NCBI GenBank assembly: GCA_049972525.1
Contig: JBMFKI010000005.1
Coordinates: forward strand, 29,741 to 93,740
Direction of reading: 5' to 3'
Length of the DNA stretch: 64,000 bases
From: JAVZLQ01 sp049972525
GTDB lineage: Archaea; Thermoproteota; Bathyarchaeia; Bathyarchaeales; Bathycorpusculaceae
This document shows positions 51,065 to 60,470 of this stretch, one piece after another (the stretch's first letter is position 1; every line of letters begins with the position of its first letter). The translations under genes were made by a program, and so were the position numbers. The notes under the pieces were generated by a model, which saw only the letters and a list, made by a program, of their open reading frames with translations, did no database searches and had not been told where the DNA came from.

Positions 51065-52594
51065 TCAGCCTCTTTGTTCCGTTCTTTTCTTGTACATGTG
51101 CCAACTTAAAGCCATTGTTCTCGGATGTGAGGCTTTCACCTCGTCTAGACGTGGAACTGCAACGTTATGCGGTGCTTTTATGACTGTTTCTGGGTTGGCA
51201 TATGCCTCTTCGCTTATTTTTTGCATAGCATCAACGAAGCGGTCGATCTCCTCCTTTTCAAAAGTTTCGGTTGGTTCAATCATAAGCGCTTCGTCAACGA
51301 TTAGTGGGAAGTAGATTGTCGGCGCGTGTATTCCGTAATCTAAGAGGCGCTTTGCAATGTTTAGGGCTGAAACTCCAGTTTCGTTTTTCATGGGCTTTGC
51401 GCTAAATACGCATTCATGTTTTCTGGGTTTTTCGCTGTTGTAGGGAAGCGACAACCCTTTAACCGCCTTAAGCTTCTTCATTAAATAATTGGCGTTTAAA
51501 ACTGAGATTTCGGCAACCTCTTTTAATCCATCAAAACCCAAGTTCAAAATGTAGGCATAGGCTTTAAGCAAAACCCCTATGTTTCCATAAAAGCTCCTAA
51601 TTTTTCCGATACTGTACGGCTTATCATAGTCTAGACGATACCACGTCCCATCAAAAACTATCCGCGGAACTGGCAAGAATTTTGCCAGCTCTTCTGTCAC
51701 CCCGACTGGTCCTGCGCCTGGTCCGCCTCCACCGTGTGGTGTACCGAAAGTTTTATGAATGTTTATATGAACTATGTCGAAACCCATGTCTCCTGGTCTA
51801 ACCTTGCACAATATCGGGTTCAGGTTTGCTCCATCATAGTATAGGAGCCCACCAGCATCGTGAATTATTTTTGCTATTTCATCTATGTTCTTTTCAAATA
51901 TGCCCAACGTGTTTGGGTTGGTAAGCATCAAACCAGCTGTGCGTTCTGAAACAGCAGCCTTTAAAGCGCCTAGGCTTACACAACCCTCATCATCTGAAGG
52001 CACCACAACAACGTTGAATCCCGCCATTGCTGCACTTGCAGGATTCGTGCCATGAGCTGAATCTGGGATTATTATATCCTTTCTCTTTTCAAGATCGCCT
52101 TTCATTTTGTGGTAAGCCCTGATTAGCAGTGTACCCAGAAACTCACCTTGGGCGCCGGCAGACGGATGCAGGCAAACCTCGTATGTACCTGTTATTTCTG
52201 CAAGCCAACGTTCAAGTTTGTAGAGGATTTCTAGGATTCCTTGCACTGTTCGCTCGTCTTGATACGGGTGCAGCATGTTAAGGTTTGGCAGATTGGCGAG
52301 TTGTTCACATATCTTTGGATTATACTTCATTGTGCAGCTTCCAAGAGGATAAAGTCCGCAGTCAACGCCGTAATTCATCTGTGACAAGCGGATGAAATGG
52401 CGGGCAACTTCGACTTCTGAAACTTCTGGAAGTTTCGGCGCATTTGTGCGCTTCATTTTTTGCGGTATAAGCACGTCTAAATCGCCAACAATGTTTTTAA
52501 CATGATCTTCTACTGTTGGTAGAGCATGTCCTCTTCTTCCGCTTTTTCCAAGGTTGAATATTACTGGTTCATTCCAACGTGCTTGCTTAAACAT
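51065..52594 (-). CDS. gcvPB: Glycine dehydrogenase (decarboxylating) subunit 2
   Basis: A 509-residue PLP enzyme, second half of the two-subunit P-protein. The Schiff-base lysine is in HINIHKTFGTPHGGGGPGAG. GSCTMKYNPK and DSAHGTNPASAAMAGF are family blocks. With subunit 1 it decarboxylates glycine and passes the aminomethyl group to lipoyl-GcvH; gcvT and gcvH are not in view. It starts six bases after the gcvPA stop. Confidence 0.94.
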   Translation of the reverse strand: MFKQARWNEPVIFNLGKSGRRGHALPTVEDHVKNIVGDLDVLIPQKMKRTNAPKLPEVSEVEVARHFIRLSQMNYGVDCGLYPLGSCTMKYNPKICEQLANLPNLNMLHPYQDERTVQGILEILYKLERWLAEITGTYEVCLHPSAGAQGEFLGTLLIRAYHKMKGDLEKRKDIIIPDSAHGTNPASAAMAGFNVVVVPSDDEGCVSLGALKAAVSERTAGLMLTNPNTLGIFEKNIDEIAKIIHDAGGLLYYDGANLNPILCKVRPGDMGFDIVHINIHKTFGTPHGGGGPGAGPVGVTEELAKFLPVPRIVFDGTWYRLDYDKPYSIGKIRSFYGNIGVLLKAYAYILNLGFDGLKEVAEISVLNANYLMKKLKAVKGLSLPYNSEKPRKHECVFSAKPMKNETGVSALNIAKRLLDYGIHAPTIYFPLIVDEALMIEPTETFEKEEIDRFVDAMQKISEEAYANPETVIKAPHNVAVPRLDEVKASHPRTMALSWHMYKKRTEQRG

Positions 52595-52600
52595 AAACCT

Positions 52601-53998
52601 TCACCTGTTCCTCAAAATCTGGTTTATGGCTTCTGCCAAACGCTCAATTTCTTCGAGTGAGTGAACCTCTGTTACACAATAAAGCGCAGTTTCGCCGAAC
52701 TCTGGAAACTCTTTTGAAATGTCCTTTCCACCGTGAATACCATGCTGCAAAAGCTTATTGTGCATTTCCTTAACGGTTAATCCAGCTTCGTCGAAGTTAA
52801 CTGTAAATTCTTTGAAGTGTGTCGACTTAAAAATTGGCGCTTTCACACCCTCTATACTTGACAGCAAATTCATCGCGTAATTAGCCCTATACATAACTGC
52901 TTCGCCAAGTTCCCTAAATCCACGTGGTCCGAGTAAAGCCATGTAAACTGCAGAGGCAACTGCGCATAAAGATTCGTTTGAGCATATGTTTGATGTTGCT
53001 TTTTCCCGTCTAATGTGCTGCTCCCTCGTCTGTAACACCATACAGAAACCTTGCCTTGCACCGTCAACTGTGGTTGTTAACCCAATTATACGACCAGGCA
53101 TCTGCCTAACTAGACTTGTGTCATCGCGGCATGCAAAAATTCCCAAAAGGGGACCGCCGAAGTTCGTGGCGTTTCCGAGAGGTTGAGCCTCGCCTACAAC
53201 GATGTCCGCGCCGTACTCTCCTGGAGGCTTTATTATTCCAAGTGATGTTGGATCAACGCCAACGATGAAAAGCGCGCCGTGCCCATGCGCTTCTTCCCCT
53301 ATTTCTTTAACTTGTGTTTCAATAAAACCTAGATATGAGGGGTTTTCTATGTAAACAGCCGCTGTTTCGTCGGAAATTTTGTTTGCCAAATCTTTAAGGC
53401 TTACTTCGCCTGTTTCTCTTTCGTAGGCAACATTTTCAACTTTTATTCCAGCTGGTTCACTATAGACATTTAATGTGGCTAGCCTTTCTGGATGAATAAT
53501 TTTTGGAACAAGAATTTTTTTACGTCCAGTTACTCGAGCCGCCATCCGGGCGGCTTCGCCTAGGGCGGAAGCCCAATCATACATGGAGCAGTTGGCGACA
53601 TCCATGGCGGTTAACTCGCAAATCATACTTTGATACTCAAATAGGGTTTGAAGCATTCCTTGCGAAATTTCTGGTTGATAAGGAGTGTATGCGGTAAGAA
53701 ACTCGCTACGTTGTACAATTTCCTTAACTAAGGCGGGCACATAGTGTGGCCAGCATCCAGCGCCCAGGAAAGTTGGCATGTCAGTGCATGTCTTGTTTTT
53801 TGAGAGCAATGTTTCAACATGTTTTTTCACTTCAAGTTCCGACATGCCTTCTGGGAGGTTCAGCGGTTTTTTCAAGAAGTATTTTTCTGGTATGTCAGCG
53901 TAAAGTTCCTTGATGTCCTTTATGCCTATTTCCTGCATCATTTCCTCTTTTGTTTCTCGCTGAGAATTTGGTATGTAAGGGTAGGCCTTTTTGTTCAA
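52601..53998 (-). CDS. gcvPA: Glycine dehydrogenase (decarboxylating) subunit 1
   Basis: About 465 residues. PYIPNSQRETKEEMMQEIGI at the start, TFLGAGCWPHYVPALV and YQPEISQGMLQTLFEYQSM are typical of subunit 1. It forms a heterotetramer with GcvPB. TTG 53998 is preferred because GGTGA lies about six bases upstream; a GTG at 54022 is in frame but would precede that site. Confidence 0.94.
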   Translation of the reverse strand: MNKKAYPYIPNSQRETKEEMMQEIGIKDIKELYADIPEKYFLKKPLNLPEGMSELEVKKHVETLLSKNKTCTDMPTFLGAGCWPHYVPALVKEIVQRSEFLTAYTPYQPEISQGMLQTLFEYQSMICELTAMDVANCSMYDWASALGEAARMAARVTGRKKILVPKIIHPERLATLNVYSEPAGIKVENVAYERETGEVSLKDLANKISDETAAVYIENPSYLGFIETQVKEIGEEAHGHGALFIVGVDPTSLGIIKPPGEYGADIVVGEAQPLGNATNFGGPLLGIFACRDDTSLVRQMPGRIIGLTTTVDGARQGFCMVLQTREQHIRREKATSNICSNESLCAVASAVYMALLGPRGFRELGEAVMYRANYAMNLLSSIEGVKAPIFKSTHFKEFTVNFDEAGLTVKEMHNKLLQHGIHGGKDISKEFPEFGETALYCVTEVHSLEEIERLAEAINQILRNR

Positions 53999-54069
53999 TG
54001 CTTTCACCGCGAGAATTAACACTAGATTGTTGTGTGTCCTTTAAGCTTTTTCACCACGGCATAAAGCAG

Positions 54070-54606
54070 TTAATACTGAATTCCCCTTGTTGTGACAAAG
54101 TCCTTTGGCATTTTCACGTCAATTATTTCATTTACAAACTCTGCCCTGTCAATTAACTCTTTAGGAGCATACCTTCCAGTTAAAACGACATCCGTCTTCT
54201 TCGGAATTTTATCTAGAAAAGCCAAGACTTCTTCGACATTCAACAGCTTGCAGTGTAAAGCCAAATTGATCTCGTCCAAAACAAGGAGGTGAGGTTTTTT
54301 CTCCTTAACAATTTTTTCGGCAAATTTTAAAGCCTTTTTTGCTAATTTTTTGTCTCTCTCGTCAAGATTGCTTAGACCGTGCCACCCCTTTCGTCCAAAC
54401 TGGTAAATCTCATAATACGGTGCAAGCGTCTTCCGGATTTTGTATTCACCAGTGTTTTTCCACCATTTCATAAACTGTATTATTACGACTTTTCTTTTAT
54501 GCCCTATGGAACGAAGCGCTAAGCCCAAAGCATTTGTGGTTTTCCCAGCACCTGTGCCAGTATAGAGGTACACATAACCCATCAAATCATCTTCCGTGAT
54601 CTTCAC
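54070..54606 (-). CDS. Cob(I)alamin adenosyltransferase (CobA/BtuR type)
   Basis: A 178-residue P-loop enzyme: YLYTGTGAGKTTNALGLALR at the N-terminus, IQFMKWW, LLVLDEINLAL and LTGRYAPKELIDRAE match CobA, which adds adenosine from ATP to cobalt. It supports corrinoid use in this organism. A TATA-like ATTTAAAAC on the minus strand lies about 27 bases before GTG 54606, so a leaderless start there is likely; ATG 54582 is the alternative. Confidence 0.88.
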   Translation of the reverse strand: MKITEDDLMGYVYLYTGTGAGKTTNALGLALRSIGHKRKVVIIQFMKWWKNTGEYKIRKTLAPYYEIYQFGRKGWHGLSNLDERDKKLAKKALKFAEKIVKEKKPHLLVLDEINLALHCKLLNVEEVLAFLDKIPKKTDVVLTGRYAPKELIDRAEFVNEIIDVKMPKDFVTTRGIQY

Positions 54607-54672
54607 TTTGCCTAAATGTGTTATTAAGTTTTAAATAGAATGCTGCCTTATGTTTTCTTGGAGAAAACATGG

Positions 54673-55083
54673 ATGAAGTATGATTATGAAGAGTTGCTGA
54701 AGAGGGCGCGTTCGCAAATTCCAGAGGTAGCATTAAAACGTGAACGTTTAGAGTTGCCGACGCTTCGACACTCTGTGATTGGTATGCGAACCATAATCCA
54801 AAACTTCAGTGAAGTTGCCGACGCCCTAAACCGTGACCCACAGCATCTGCTAAAGTTTTTAACGAGGGAAATGGCTACTGCTGGAATGCTTCAGGAGCAT
54901 AGGGCGATTTTTAAGGGAAGTTTCTCGCGTGAAACCTTTGAGAGGCTTATACAGCGGTATATGGAAGTCTTCGTCATATGCCCAGTTTGTAAGCGCCCAG
55001 ACACCAAGATTGTGAAGGAGAAAAGGCTATCATTCCTTGTATGCGAAGCATGCGGGGCAAAGTCCGCTGTGCAACAACTTTAG
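54673..55083 (+). CDS. Translation initiation factor aIF2, beta subunit
   Basis: About 136 residues. YDYEELLKRARSQIPE and the core domain LPTLRHSVIGMRTIIQNF are characteristic, ending with a C4 zinc ribbon (CPVCKRPDTK, VCEACGAK). It forms part of the ternary complex delivering initiator tRNA. ATG 54673 fits family length and has GGAG upstream; the frame to 54640 adds 11 residues. DUF424 follows, a frequent neighbour. Confidence 0.93.
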   Translation: MKYDYEELLKRARSQIPEVALKRERLELPTLRHSVIGMRTIIQNFSEVADALNRDPQHLLKFLTREMATAGMLQEHRAIFKGSFSRETFERLIQRYMEVFVICPVCKRPDTKIVKEKRLSFLVCEACGAKSAVQQL

Positions 55084-55109
55084 CATGGTTGTTAAAATTG
55101 GAAGTTTAC

Positions 55110-55394
55110 ATGAACCTTAGAAAAATCGGAAACAACGTTCTTCTCGCCATATGCGACGCTGAAATACTAGGCAAAACTCTTCGCGAAGGGAAAATAGTTT
55201 TCAAGGTTAAAGAGGAATTCTATAAGGGTACAAAGGTAAGCGCCGAAGAGGCTGTTGAAATGATAGCCAACAGTACAATAGTGAACATGGTTGGCAAAAA
55301 CATTGTTCAAAAAGCCATAGAAAAGGGCTATGTGCATCCAGAGGCAGTCCTAAACATCGAGGGAATTCCACACGCCCAGATTGTGAAGATGTAA
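55110..55394 (+). CDS. DUF424 family protein
   Basis: About 94 residues with the conserved body of the archaeal DUF424 family: VLLAICDAEILGKTLREGK, then NMVGKNIVQKAIEKGYVHPE and IPHAQIVKM. It commonly sits beside aIF2-beta; a tie to translation is inferred from that context only. ATG 55110 gives the usual length. Confidence 0.86.
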   Translation: MNLRKIGNNVLLAICDAEILGKTLREGKIVFKVKEEFYKGTKVSAEEAVEMIANSTIVNMVGKNIVQKAIEKGYVHPEAVLNIEGIPHAQIVKM

Positions 55395-55491
55395 GTCCGC
55401 GTGAAAACAGTTTTTGAAGTATGCTTTTAAGGAAGTTAATATACTCTTTAATGAGATAAGAACAATATGTTAACCGTTTGAGGGTGGCTAG

Positions 55492-55800
55492 TTGGGTAAA
55501 AAGAAGGTGCTAAGCGAAGAAGAACTAAGCGAAATGGTTTATCCGTCTCCAAATGATGTTTTGGGCATAGCCGTTAAACTTCTGGGGTTTGACCGCGTTC
55601 TTGTCAAATGCCAGGATGGGCATGAACGTTTATGCCGAATTAGGGGCAAAATGAAGAGGCGCGTCTGGATACGCGTAGGCGATGTTGTCCTTGTCTCTCC
55701 ATGGGATTTCCAGTCAGATACACGCGGCGACCTTATTTGGCGTTACACTAAAGCCCAAGCGGAATTGCTCCGCAGGAAGGGTTATTTAACAATTTCTTGA
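55492..55800 (+). CDS. Translation initiation factor aIF1A
   Basis: A 102-residue S1/OB-fold protein. NDVLGIAVKLLGFDRVLVKC, RLCRIRGKMKRRVWIRVGDV and PWDFQSDTRGDLIWRY are the eIF1A signature blocks. It binds the small-subunit A site during initiation. TTG start with GAGGGTGG upstream. Confidence 0.93.
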   Translation: MGKKKVLSEEELSEMVYPSPNDVLGIAVKLLGFDRVLVKCQDGHERLCRIRGKMKRRVWIRVGDVVLVSPWDFQSDTRGDLIWRYTKAQAELLRRKGYLTIS

Positions 55801-55813
55801 TGGAGAAAATCTC

Positions 55814-56611
55814 GTGTCTTTTAAGAGAATTGTCAGCAAACGGCTGAACAAAAAGGAGAAAGAATACGAAACTGAACAGTTGATGAAGGAGAAGCGAAGC
55901 GAGGAATACGAGGTTTTAGAGGAGGTTTTCGACCGCTCAACGCTTATGGTAATCTACGACTTTCTGAATAAGGGAGTGATAAACGAGATTTACGGTGTTG
56001 TAAAGGCTGGAAAAGAATCAAGAGTTTATTGGGGAAAGGATGTTAAAGGAAAAGAGTTGGCAATAAAAATATACTTGACGGTTTCAGCTGAATTCCGAAA
56101 GGGCATACTAAAATACATAGAAGGAGACTACAGATTTAAGGGCGTTAAAAGAGACACCCGCTCACTAATTTTTGCATGGGCTCAAAAAGAATTCAGAAAC
56201 CTTGAACAGGCAACAGCTGCGAAAGTTAAAGTGCCAAAACCCATAGCCGTAAAAAACAACGTGTTAGTAATGGAGTTTATCGGCAAGGAAGGCGTCCCAG
56301 CCCCTTCAATGAAGGAGTTACCGCCAAAAAACCCGGAAAAGATTTACAAGATTCTTCTGGAATATTTGAAGAGACTTTACCTTAACGCTGAACTTGTCCA
56401 CGGCGACCTAAGCGAATACAACATTATGATTTGGAGGGGTCGCCCAGTGATATTTGACATATCGCAAGCCGTTCCAGTTTCACATCCTATGGCTGATTTT
56501 CTCCTCCGCCGAGACTTAACTAATTTAAATAAGTATTTCAGTAGATTAGGCGTTGAAGTGCCAACAGTTGAAGAATGTTACATGAGGGTTACAAGCATTG
56601 GCAAAACCTAG
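55814..56611 (+). CDS. RIO1-family serine protein kinase
   Basis: A 265-residue atypical kinase. The ATP-binding lysine is in LAIKIYLT, the catalytic loop is LVHGDLSEYNIM and the metal-binding Asp is in VIFDISQAV. RIO1 acts in late small-subunit maturation. GTG start with GGAG about eight bases before it. The 3' end overlaps the KH-protein gene by 14 bases. Confidence 0.93.
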   Translation: MSFKRIVSKRLNKKEKEYETEQLMKEKRSEEYEVLEEVFDRSTLMVIYDFLNKGVINEIYGVVKAGKESRVYWGKDVKGKELAIKIYLTVSAEFRKGILKYIEGDYRFKGVKRDTRSLIFAWAQKEFRNLEQATAAKVKVPKPIAVKNNVLVMEFIGKEGVPAPSMKELPPKNPEKIYKILLEYLKRLYLNAELVHGDLSEYNIMIWRGRPVIFDISQAVPVSHPMADFLLRRDLTNLNKYFSRLGVEVPTVEECYMRVTSIGKT

Positions 56612-57200
56612 TACATTCGTTAGAATACCGAAAGAACGCGTAGGCGTCCTAATAGGTCCTGAGGGAAAAACAAAGAAAACAATAGAAGAAAAACTTGCAG
56701 TAACGCTTCAAATAGAAAGCGAAACAGGGGGCGTAACAATAACGCTTGCGGAAACAACGAATGACCCCTCGATGCTTTTCAGGGCTAAGGATGTCGTAAC
56801 GGCAATTGGACGCGGTTTTTCGCCTGAACATGCCTTCCGCCTGATAAGAGATGAGGAAGCAATGCTGGACATTATTGACTTACGCCTAATCTTCGGAAAG
56901 TCAGAATCAGATCTCCGCCGTGTAAAAGGTCGCATAATAGGAATGGACGGAAAAACACGCAAAATAATTGAGGAGCTAACAGAGACAAACATATGTGTTT
57001 ATGGGCACACGGTAGGAATAATTGGAAATATTGAACAGGTGCAGGTTGCAAGGGAAGCAATCCAAATGCTTATCAACGGAAACTTGCACGGCACAGTGTA
57101 TAGGTTTTTACATAGAAAACGCCGTGAGCTCAAAAAGAAAATGCTTGACCTTTGGGAGAAACCAGAAGATTTTCGGAGAAACCAGAGTATGACGACATAG
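56598..57200 (+). CDS. KH-domain ribosome-biogenesis protein (Dim2/Pno1-like)
   Basis: A 200-residue protein with two KH domains: RVGVLIGPEGKTKKTIEEK in the first and RIIGMDGKTRKIIEELT with VGIIGN in the second. Archaeal Dim2 homologues assist 16S rRNA 3'-end maturation together with RIO kinases and aIF1A, exactly the neighbours seen. The TTG start lies inside rio1. Confidence 0.88.
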   Translation: MAKPSTFVRIPKERVGVLIGPEGKTKKTIEEKLAVTLQIESETGGVTITLAETTNDPSMLFRAKDVVTAIGRGFSPEHAFRLIRDEEAMLDIIDLRLIFGKSESDLRRVKGRIIGMDGKTRKIIEELTETNICVYGHTVGIIGNIEQVQVAREAIQMLINGNLHGTVYRFLHRKRRELKKKMLDLWEKPEDFRRNQSMTT

Positions 57201-57354
57201 CGCCTCCTATTTCTAAGGCATCTTACCTAATCGCATACCTTAAGAATTATCATGTTTGTTCTGTTAGTGTCTCTTAGTTGAATGTTGCAGTAAGTTTTGA
57301 GAATTCATTGAATGTCTCATTTTGTATAACGCTTTTACAACTTGGCATCCTGAC

Positions 57355-59298
57355 CTATTTGAAAGTTAAAATCAAGATTCTGTATGCTATTCCACCTATT
57401 GTTATTGCAAAGATTATTTCGAAGATTGTTATGAGTAGGGCTTTTTTCCATCCGATCTCCTTTATTAGAGCTGCGATTGTTGATATGCATGGTATGTAAA
57501 ACATGGCTACTATTGTGAAAACAATCATCTGAATGGGACCGAATCCTGGGATTTCTGCGAAATTTGTTGTTCCTAAAAGCGTTGCAAGCATGATGAGTGT
57601 GAGTTCCTTCCTTAAAACTCCGAAGATTAACGTTATTCCTGTGATCATTGGCAGCCCTAGCCATGTAACTGTTATGGGACTTAAGACCAACGCTATGGGT
57701 TCAAGTAATCCGAAAACTTCTATGAGCTTAATTGCGAAGCTTCCAAGAATTATTAGTGGAAAGGCAATTTTGATGAATTCAAGCAGCCTAAACCATGTTT
57801 GCTTCAAAACAGTTTTTAAGTGTGGCGACCTATAATCATGCATCTCCATGATTAAGGCAGTGGGTTCTCCTGGAAGAACCTTAAATGCTAGTCTTCCAAG
57901 GATAAATATTATTGCTAGGTCGAAAATGTAAAGCGCCAATGCCCATTGGATACCCAAATATTTGCCAACCAAACCGAGAATTATTACTGTGCGCGCTGCG
58001 CATGGCACAAGTGTTGTAACAAAAACAGCTAGTAGCCTCTCCCTCTGAGTTTCCATTATTCTACAGCCCAAACAGGCTGGAACATTGCATCCGTAACCGA
58101 GGATTAAAGGAATGAAAGCCTTCCCATGCAACCCAATTTTATGCATGGCATTGTCCATCAGAAATGCAACCCTACTTAAATAGCCAGAATCTTCTAAGAA
58201 GTACAGAATTATATAGAATGGAACAATATAGGGCAGTGCAATTGTGAGACCAGCAATAACTCCCTCCATTATACTCCACACCAGTTTTCCAGCGATTCCA
58301 GCTCCAAAAAAATTGTAGAAAAGCGTTTCCGCACCATAAAAGAGTTCATTCAGAAAATCTGAAACATATCCTCCTACGGTAAATACGGAATAGAATATTG
58401 AAAGAAGTAAGAAAGCCATTATAATGTATCCAGCAACTTTATGAGTTGTAAGATTGTGGAGACGTTCCTCAAACCTCGGTTTTATAGGGGAAACAAGCTT
58501 CTGTGCCTTTCTGGCTATACAACCAGCGATTTCATATCGCTCTGCGGTTATTACCGTTGAACAACTATGCCCGTGAAGTTCCTCGATTTCCCTTGAAAGC
58601 TTTTTGGCAGTAGCGACTACCTCAGGGTTAAGCTGTGCTATTTCCTTCTCTATTTCCTCATCCCCTTCCAGCAACTTAATTGCCGCGTACCTCGGTGGAT
58701 ACCAATAATGGGTGCCTTCCATCATTTTTGCAAGTTTAACTATTCTATCTTCAACTTCTTTTCCAAATTTTACTACATTAATTTTCGCGGTTTGCCTTTT
58801 TTCTGCAACCTCAACAGCTCTTTCTAGTAGTTTGAAAACTCCTATCCCCTTTATGGCGACTGTTGGAACAACAGGTATGCCTAAAAGCTTTTCCAGCTTC
58901 TCCACATCGGTTTCAACACCTTTCTTTTTAGCCATATCCACCTGGTTTAACGCTAAAACCAGCGGGGCTCCCAATTCCATGAGCTGTAATGTGAAGTAGA
59001 GGTTTCTTTCAAGAACAGAGGCGTCAACAACATTTATCACAACATCCGGTTTCTCAACAGCAATATATTTCCTTGAAATCTGCTCCTCTATGGAATATGT
59101 GGAAAGAGAATAAATTCCAGGCAGATCAACTATGTCTATCGTGTAGCCCTTAAAGTGAAGGGTTCCCTCAGCTTTTTCCACGGTTTTTCCAGGCCAGTTG
59201 CCAATGTGCTGATGTAAACCAGTTAAATAATTGAATATAACTGATTTTCCAACATTCGCATTCCCGGCCAAAGCTATGCGGAGCCTTTTCTCAGCCAT
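57355..59298 (-). CDS. feoB: Ferrous iron transporter FeoB
   Basis: About 647 residues. The N-terminal G domain has GNANVGKSVIFN (G1), DLPGIYSLST (G3) and NQVD (G4); two gate domains and roughly ten helices follow, with the conserved Cys in GYGCNVPACLGC. It imports Fe2+. ATG 59298 overlaps the feoA stop; the longer frame to 59385 adds a non-homologous leader. Confidence 0.94.
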   Translation of the reverse strand: MAEKRLRIALAGNANVGKSVIFNYLTGLHQHIGNWPGKTVEKAEGTLHFKGYTIDIVDLPGIYSLSTYSIEEQISRKYIAVEKPDVVINVVDASVLERNLYFTLQLMELGAPLVLALNQVDMAKKKGVETDVEKLEKLLGIPVVPTVAIKGIGVFKLLERAVEVAEKRQTAKINVVKFGKEVEDRIVKLAKMMEGTHYWYPPRYAAIKLLEGDEEIEKEIAQLNPEVVATAKKLSREIEELHGHSCSTVITAERYEIAGCIARKAQKLVSPIKPRFEERLHNLTTHKVAGYIIMAFLLLSIFYSVFTVGGYVSDFLNELFYGAETLFYNFFGAGIAGKLVWSIMEGVIAGLTIALPYIVPFYIILYFLEDSGYLSRVAFLMDNAMHKIGLHGKAFIPLILGYGCNVPACLGCRIMETQRERLLAVFVTTLVPCAARTVIILGLVGKYLGIQWALALYIFDLAIIFILGRLAFKVLPGEPTALIMEMHDYRSPHLKTVLKQTWFRLLEFIKIAFPLIILGSFAIKLIEVFGLLEPIALVLSPITVTWLGLPMITGITLIFGVLRKELTLIMLATLLGTTNFAEIPGFGPIQMIVFTIVAMFYIPCISTIAALIKEIGWKKALLITIFEIIFAITIGGIAYRILILTFK

Positions 59299-59572
59299 TA
59301 TCTTCAACCTCAACCAAAATCCTTTCAGCAATGCCTCTGCCGAGCGCAAGCCTTGACCCCCTAACGAGAATTTCAATAGGGCCATGGAAGGGGGCCGACT
59401 TTATGACGGTAACCTTCGTGCCTGGCGTTAAACCCATATCCATAAGCCTCTTTTCAAAACCCCATCTCCCTCGCCTTCTCCAACGCCCTCCATCAAAACC
59501 AGCGGCAACTGAAATTACCGTTGCTATATCTCCATTTTTCAATGCAGTCAGCGGAACCTTCCTTTTACCCAT
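59291..59572 (-). CDS. feoA: FeoA
   Basis: About 93 residues with the SH3-like FeoA fold (ALKNGDIATVISV, MDMGLTPGTKVTVIKSAPFHGP). It interacts with FeoB. ATG 59572 follows GGTGA by four bases; the TTG at 59590 overlaps the dtxR stop by four and is also possible. A basic GGRWRRRGRWGFEKR insertion before the conserved core is longer than usual. Confidence 0.9.
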   Translation of the reverse strand: MGKRKVPLTALKNGDIATVISVAAGFDGGRWRRRGRWGFEKRLMDMGLTPGTKVTVIKSAPFHGPIEILVRGSRLALGRGIAERILVEVEDNG

Positions 59573-59586
59573 AAAATCACCAGTTT

Positions 59587-60258
59587 TCAATTTAGTTGTT
59601 TAACATAAACGACAGATGCAATTCGACGGCTTAACACATGACAAGTTTCTCCAATCATCAATGTGACTGAGTCATCTATGGAATTCTTCTCTAAAATCTT
59701 TATGGGGACCTCGGGGAAAACACCTAATCTACTTAGGTATTGCAGTATATCCCTACGCTCTTCCACTATTTTCATAACAACACCTTGTGCACCAACATCA
59801 AGGTTTATCAAAGGAACTGATTTTTCCTCAACAATTCCTCCACATTTTGTTGGAATTGGGTTTCCATGGGGACATGTTCTTGGATGCTTCAAAGCTTTTT
59901 CCAATGGTTTAATCATCTCCTCGGTTAGGCTGTGTTCAAGCTTACAAGCCAGTTCATGAACTTTTTCCCATTCCATATGAAGAATATCCACGAGTAAACG
60001 CTCAGAAAGCCTGTGTCTCCGTACCACTTGAATGGCTATCCTGCGACCCTTATTTGTAAGCTTAACTCCACGGTAAGGTTGATGCATAATAAGCCCATTC
60101 TTCTCCAACAACCTAACAGTATTTGTTACCGTGCCAGGAACTACACCCATCATGTCAACAATGTCTTTGGTTCTAGCCACACCGTATTTCTCTTCGAGCC
60201 TATAAATGCATTCAAGGTATTCCTCAATTACGGGAGTAGCCTCCTCGACTAATGACAT
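59587..60258 (-). CDS. DtxR/MntR-family metal-dependent repressor
   Basis: A 223-residue protein: winged helix (YLECIYRLEEKYGVARTKDI), then the metal-binding dimerisation region (HRLSERLLVDILHMEWEKVHE, with CPHGNPIPT) and a C-terminal FeoA-like SH3 domain. It is the first gene of dtxR-feoA-feoB, so it probably represses this operon when iron is plentiful. Confidence 0.92.
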   Translation of the reverse strand: MSLVEEATPVIEEYLECIYRLEEKYGVARTKDIVDMMGVVPGTVTNTVRLLEKNGLIMHQPYRGVKLTNKGRRIAIQVVRRHRLSERLLVDILHMEWEKVHELACKLEHSLTEEMIKPLEKALKHPRTCPHGNPIPTKCGGIVEEKSVPLINLDVGAQGVVMKIVEERRDILQYLSRLGVFPEVPIKILEKNSIDDSVTLMIGETCHVLSRRIASVVYVKQLN

Positions 60259-60260
60259 TT

Positions 60261-60298
60261 ATACGAGCACCCTAAAACCAATTTACGATAACTCGTAT
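60261..60298. promoter_or_regulatory. Inverted repeat at the dtxR start
   Basis: ATACGAG (60261-60267) and CTCGTAT (60292-60298) are exact inverted copies with 24 bases between. They begin two bases from the dtxR start codon and span its likely promoter. Autoregulation by the DtxR-like protein is plausible. The remaining gap to 60470 shows no gene, only a TATA candidate TTTTTAAATATC (60446-60457). Confidence 0.4.
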
Positions 60299-60470
60299 TT
60301 CAGCCTTTCGCGCTAACAGAACCGATCCGTGTAATTGATGCTCTTAGAACTCTCAGGGTAAACATCAGACAAGCTCATTGCAGATATTTGAAGGTGATCT
60401 AAAAAGCATACACGTTTACACGATTTTCACAGCTCCGAGCCTACAAAATTTTTAAATATCTGAGCTTGTT

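Noticed and set aside
57278..57835. Plus-strand frames over the 3' end of feoB
   Set aside because: Antisense to the conserved FeoB membrane domain; no independent support.
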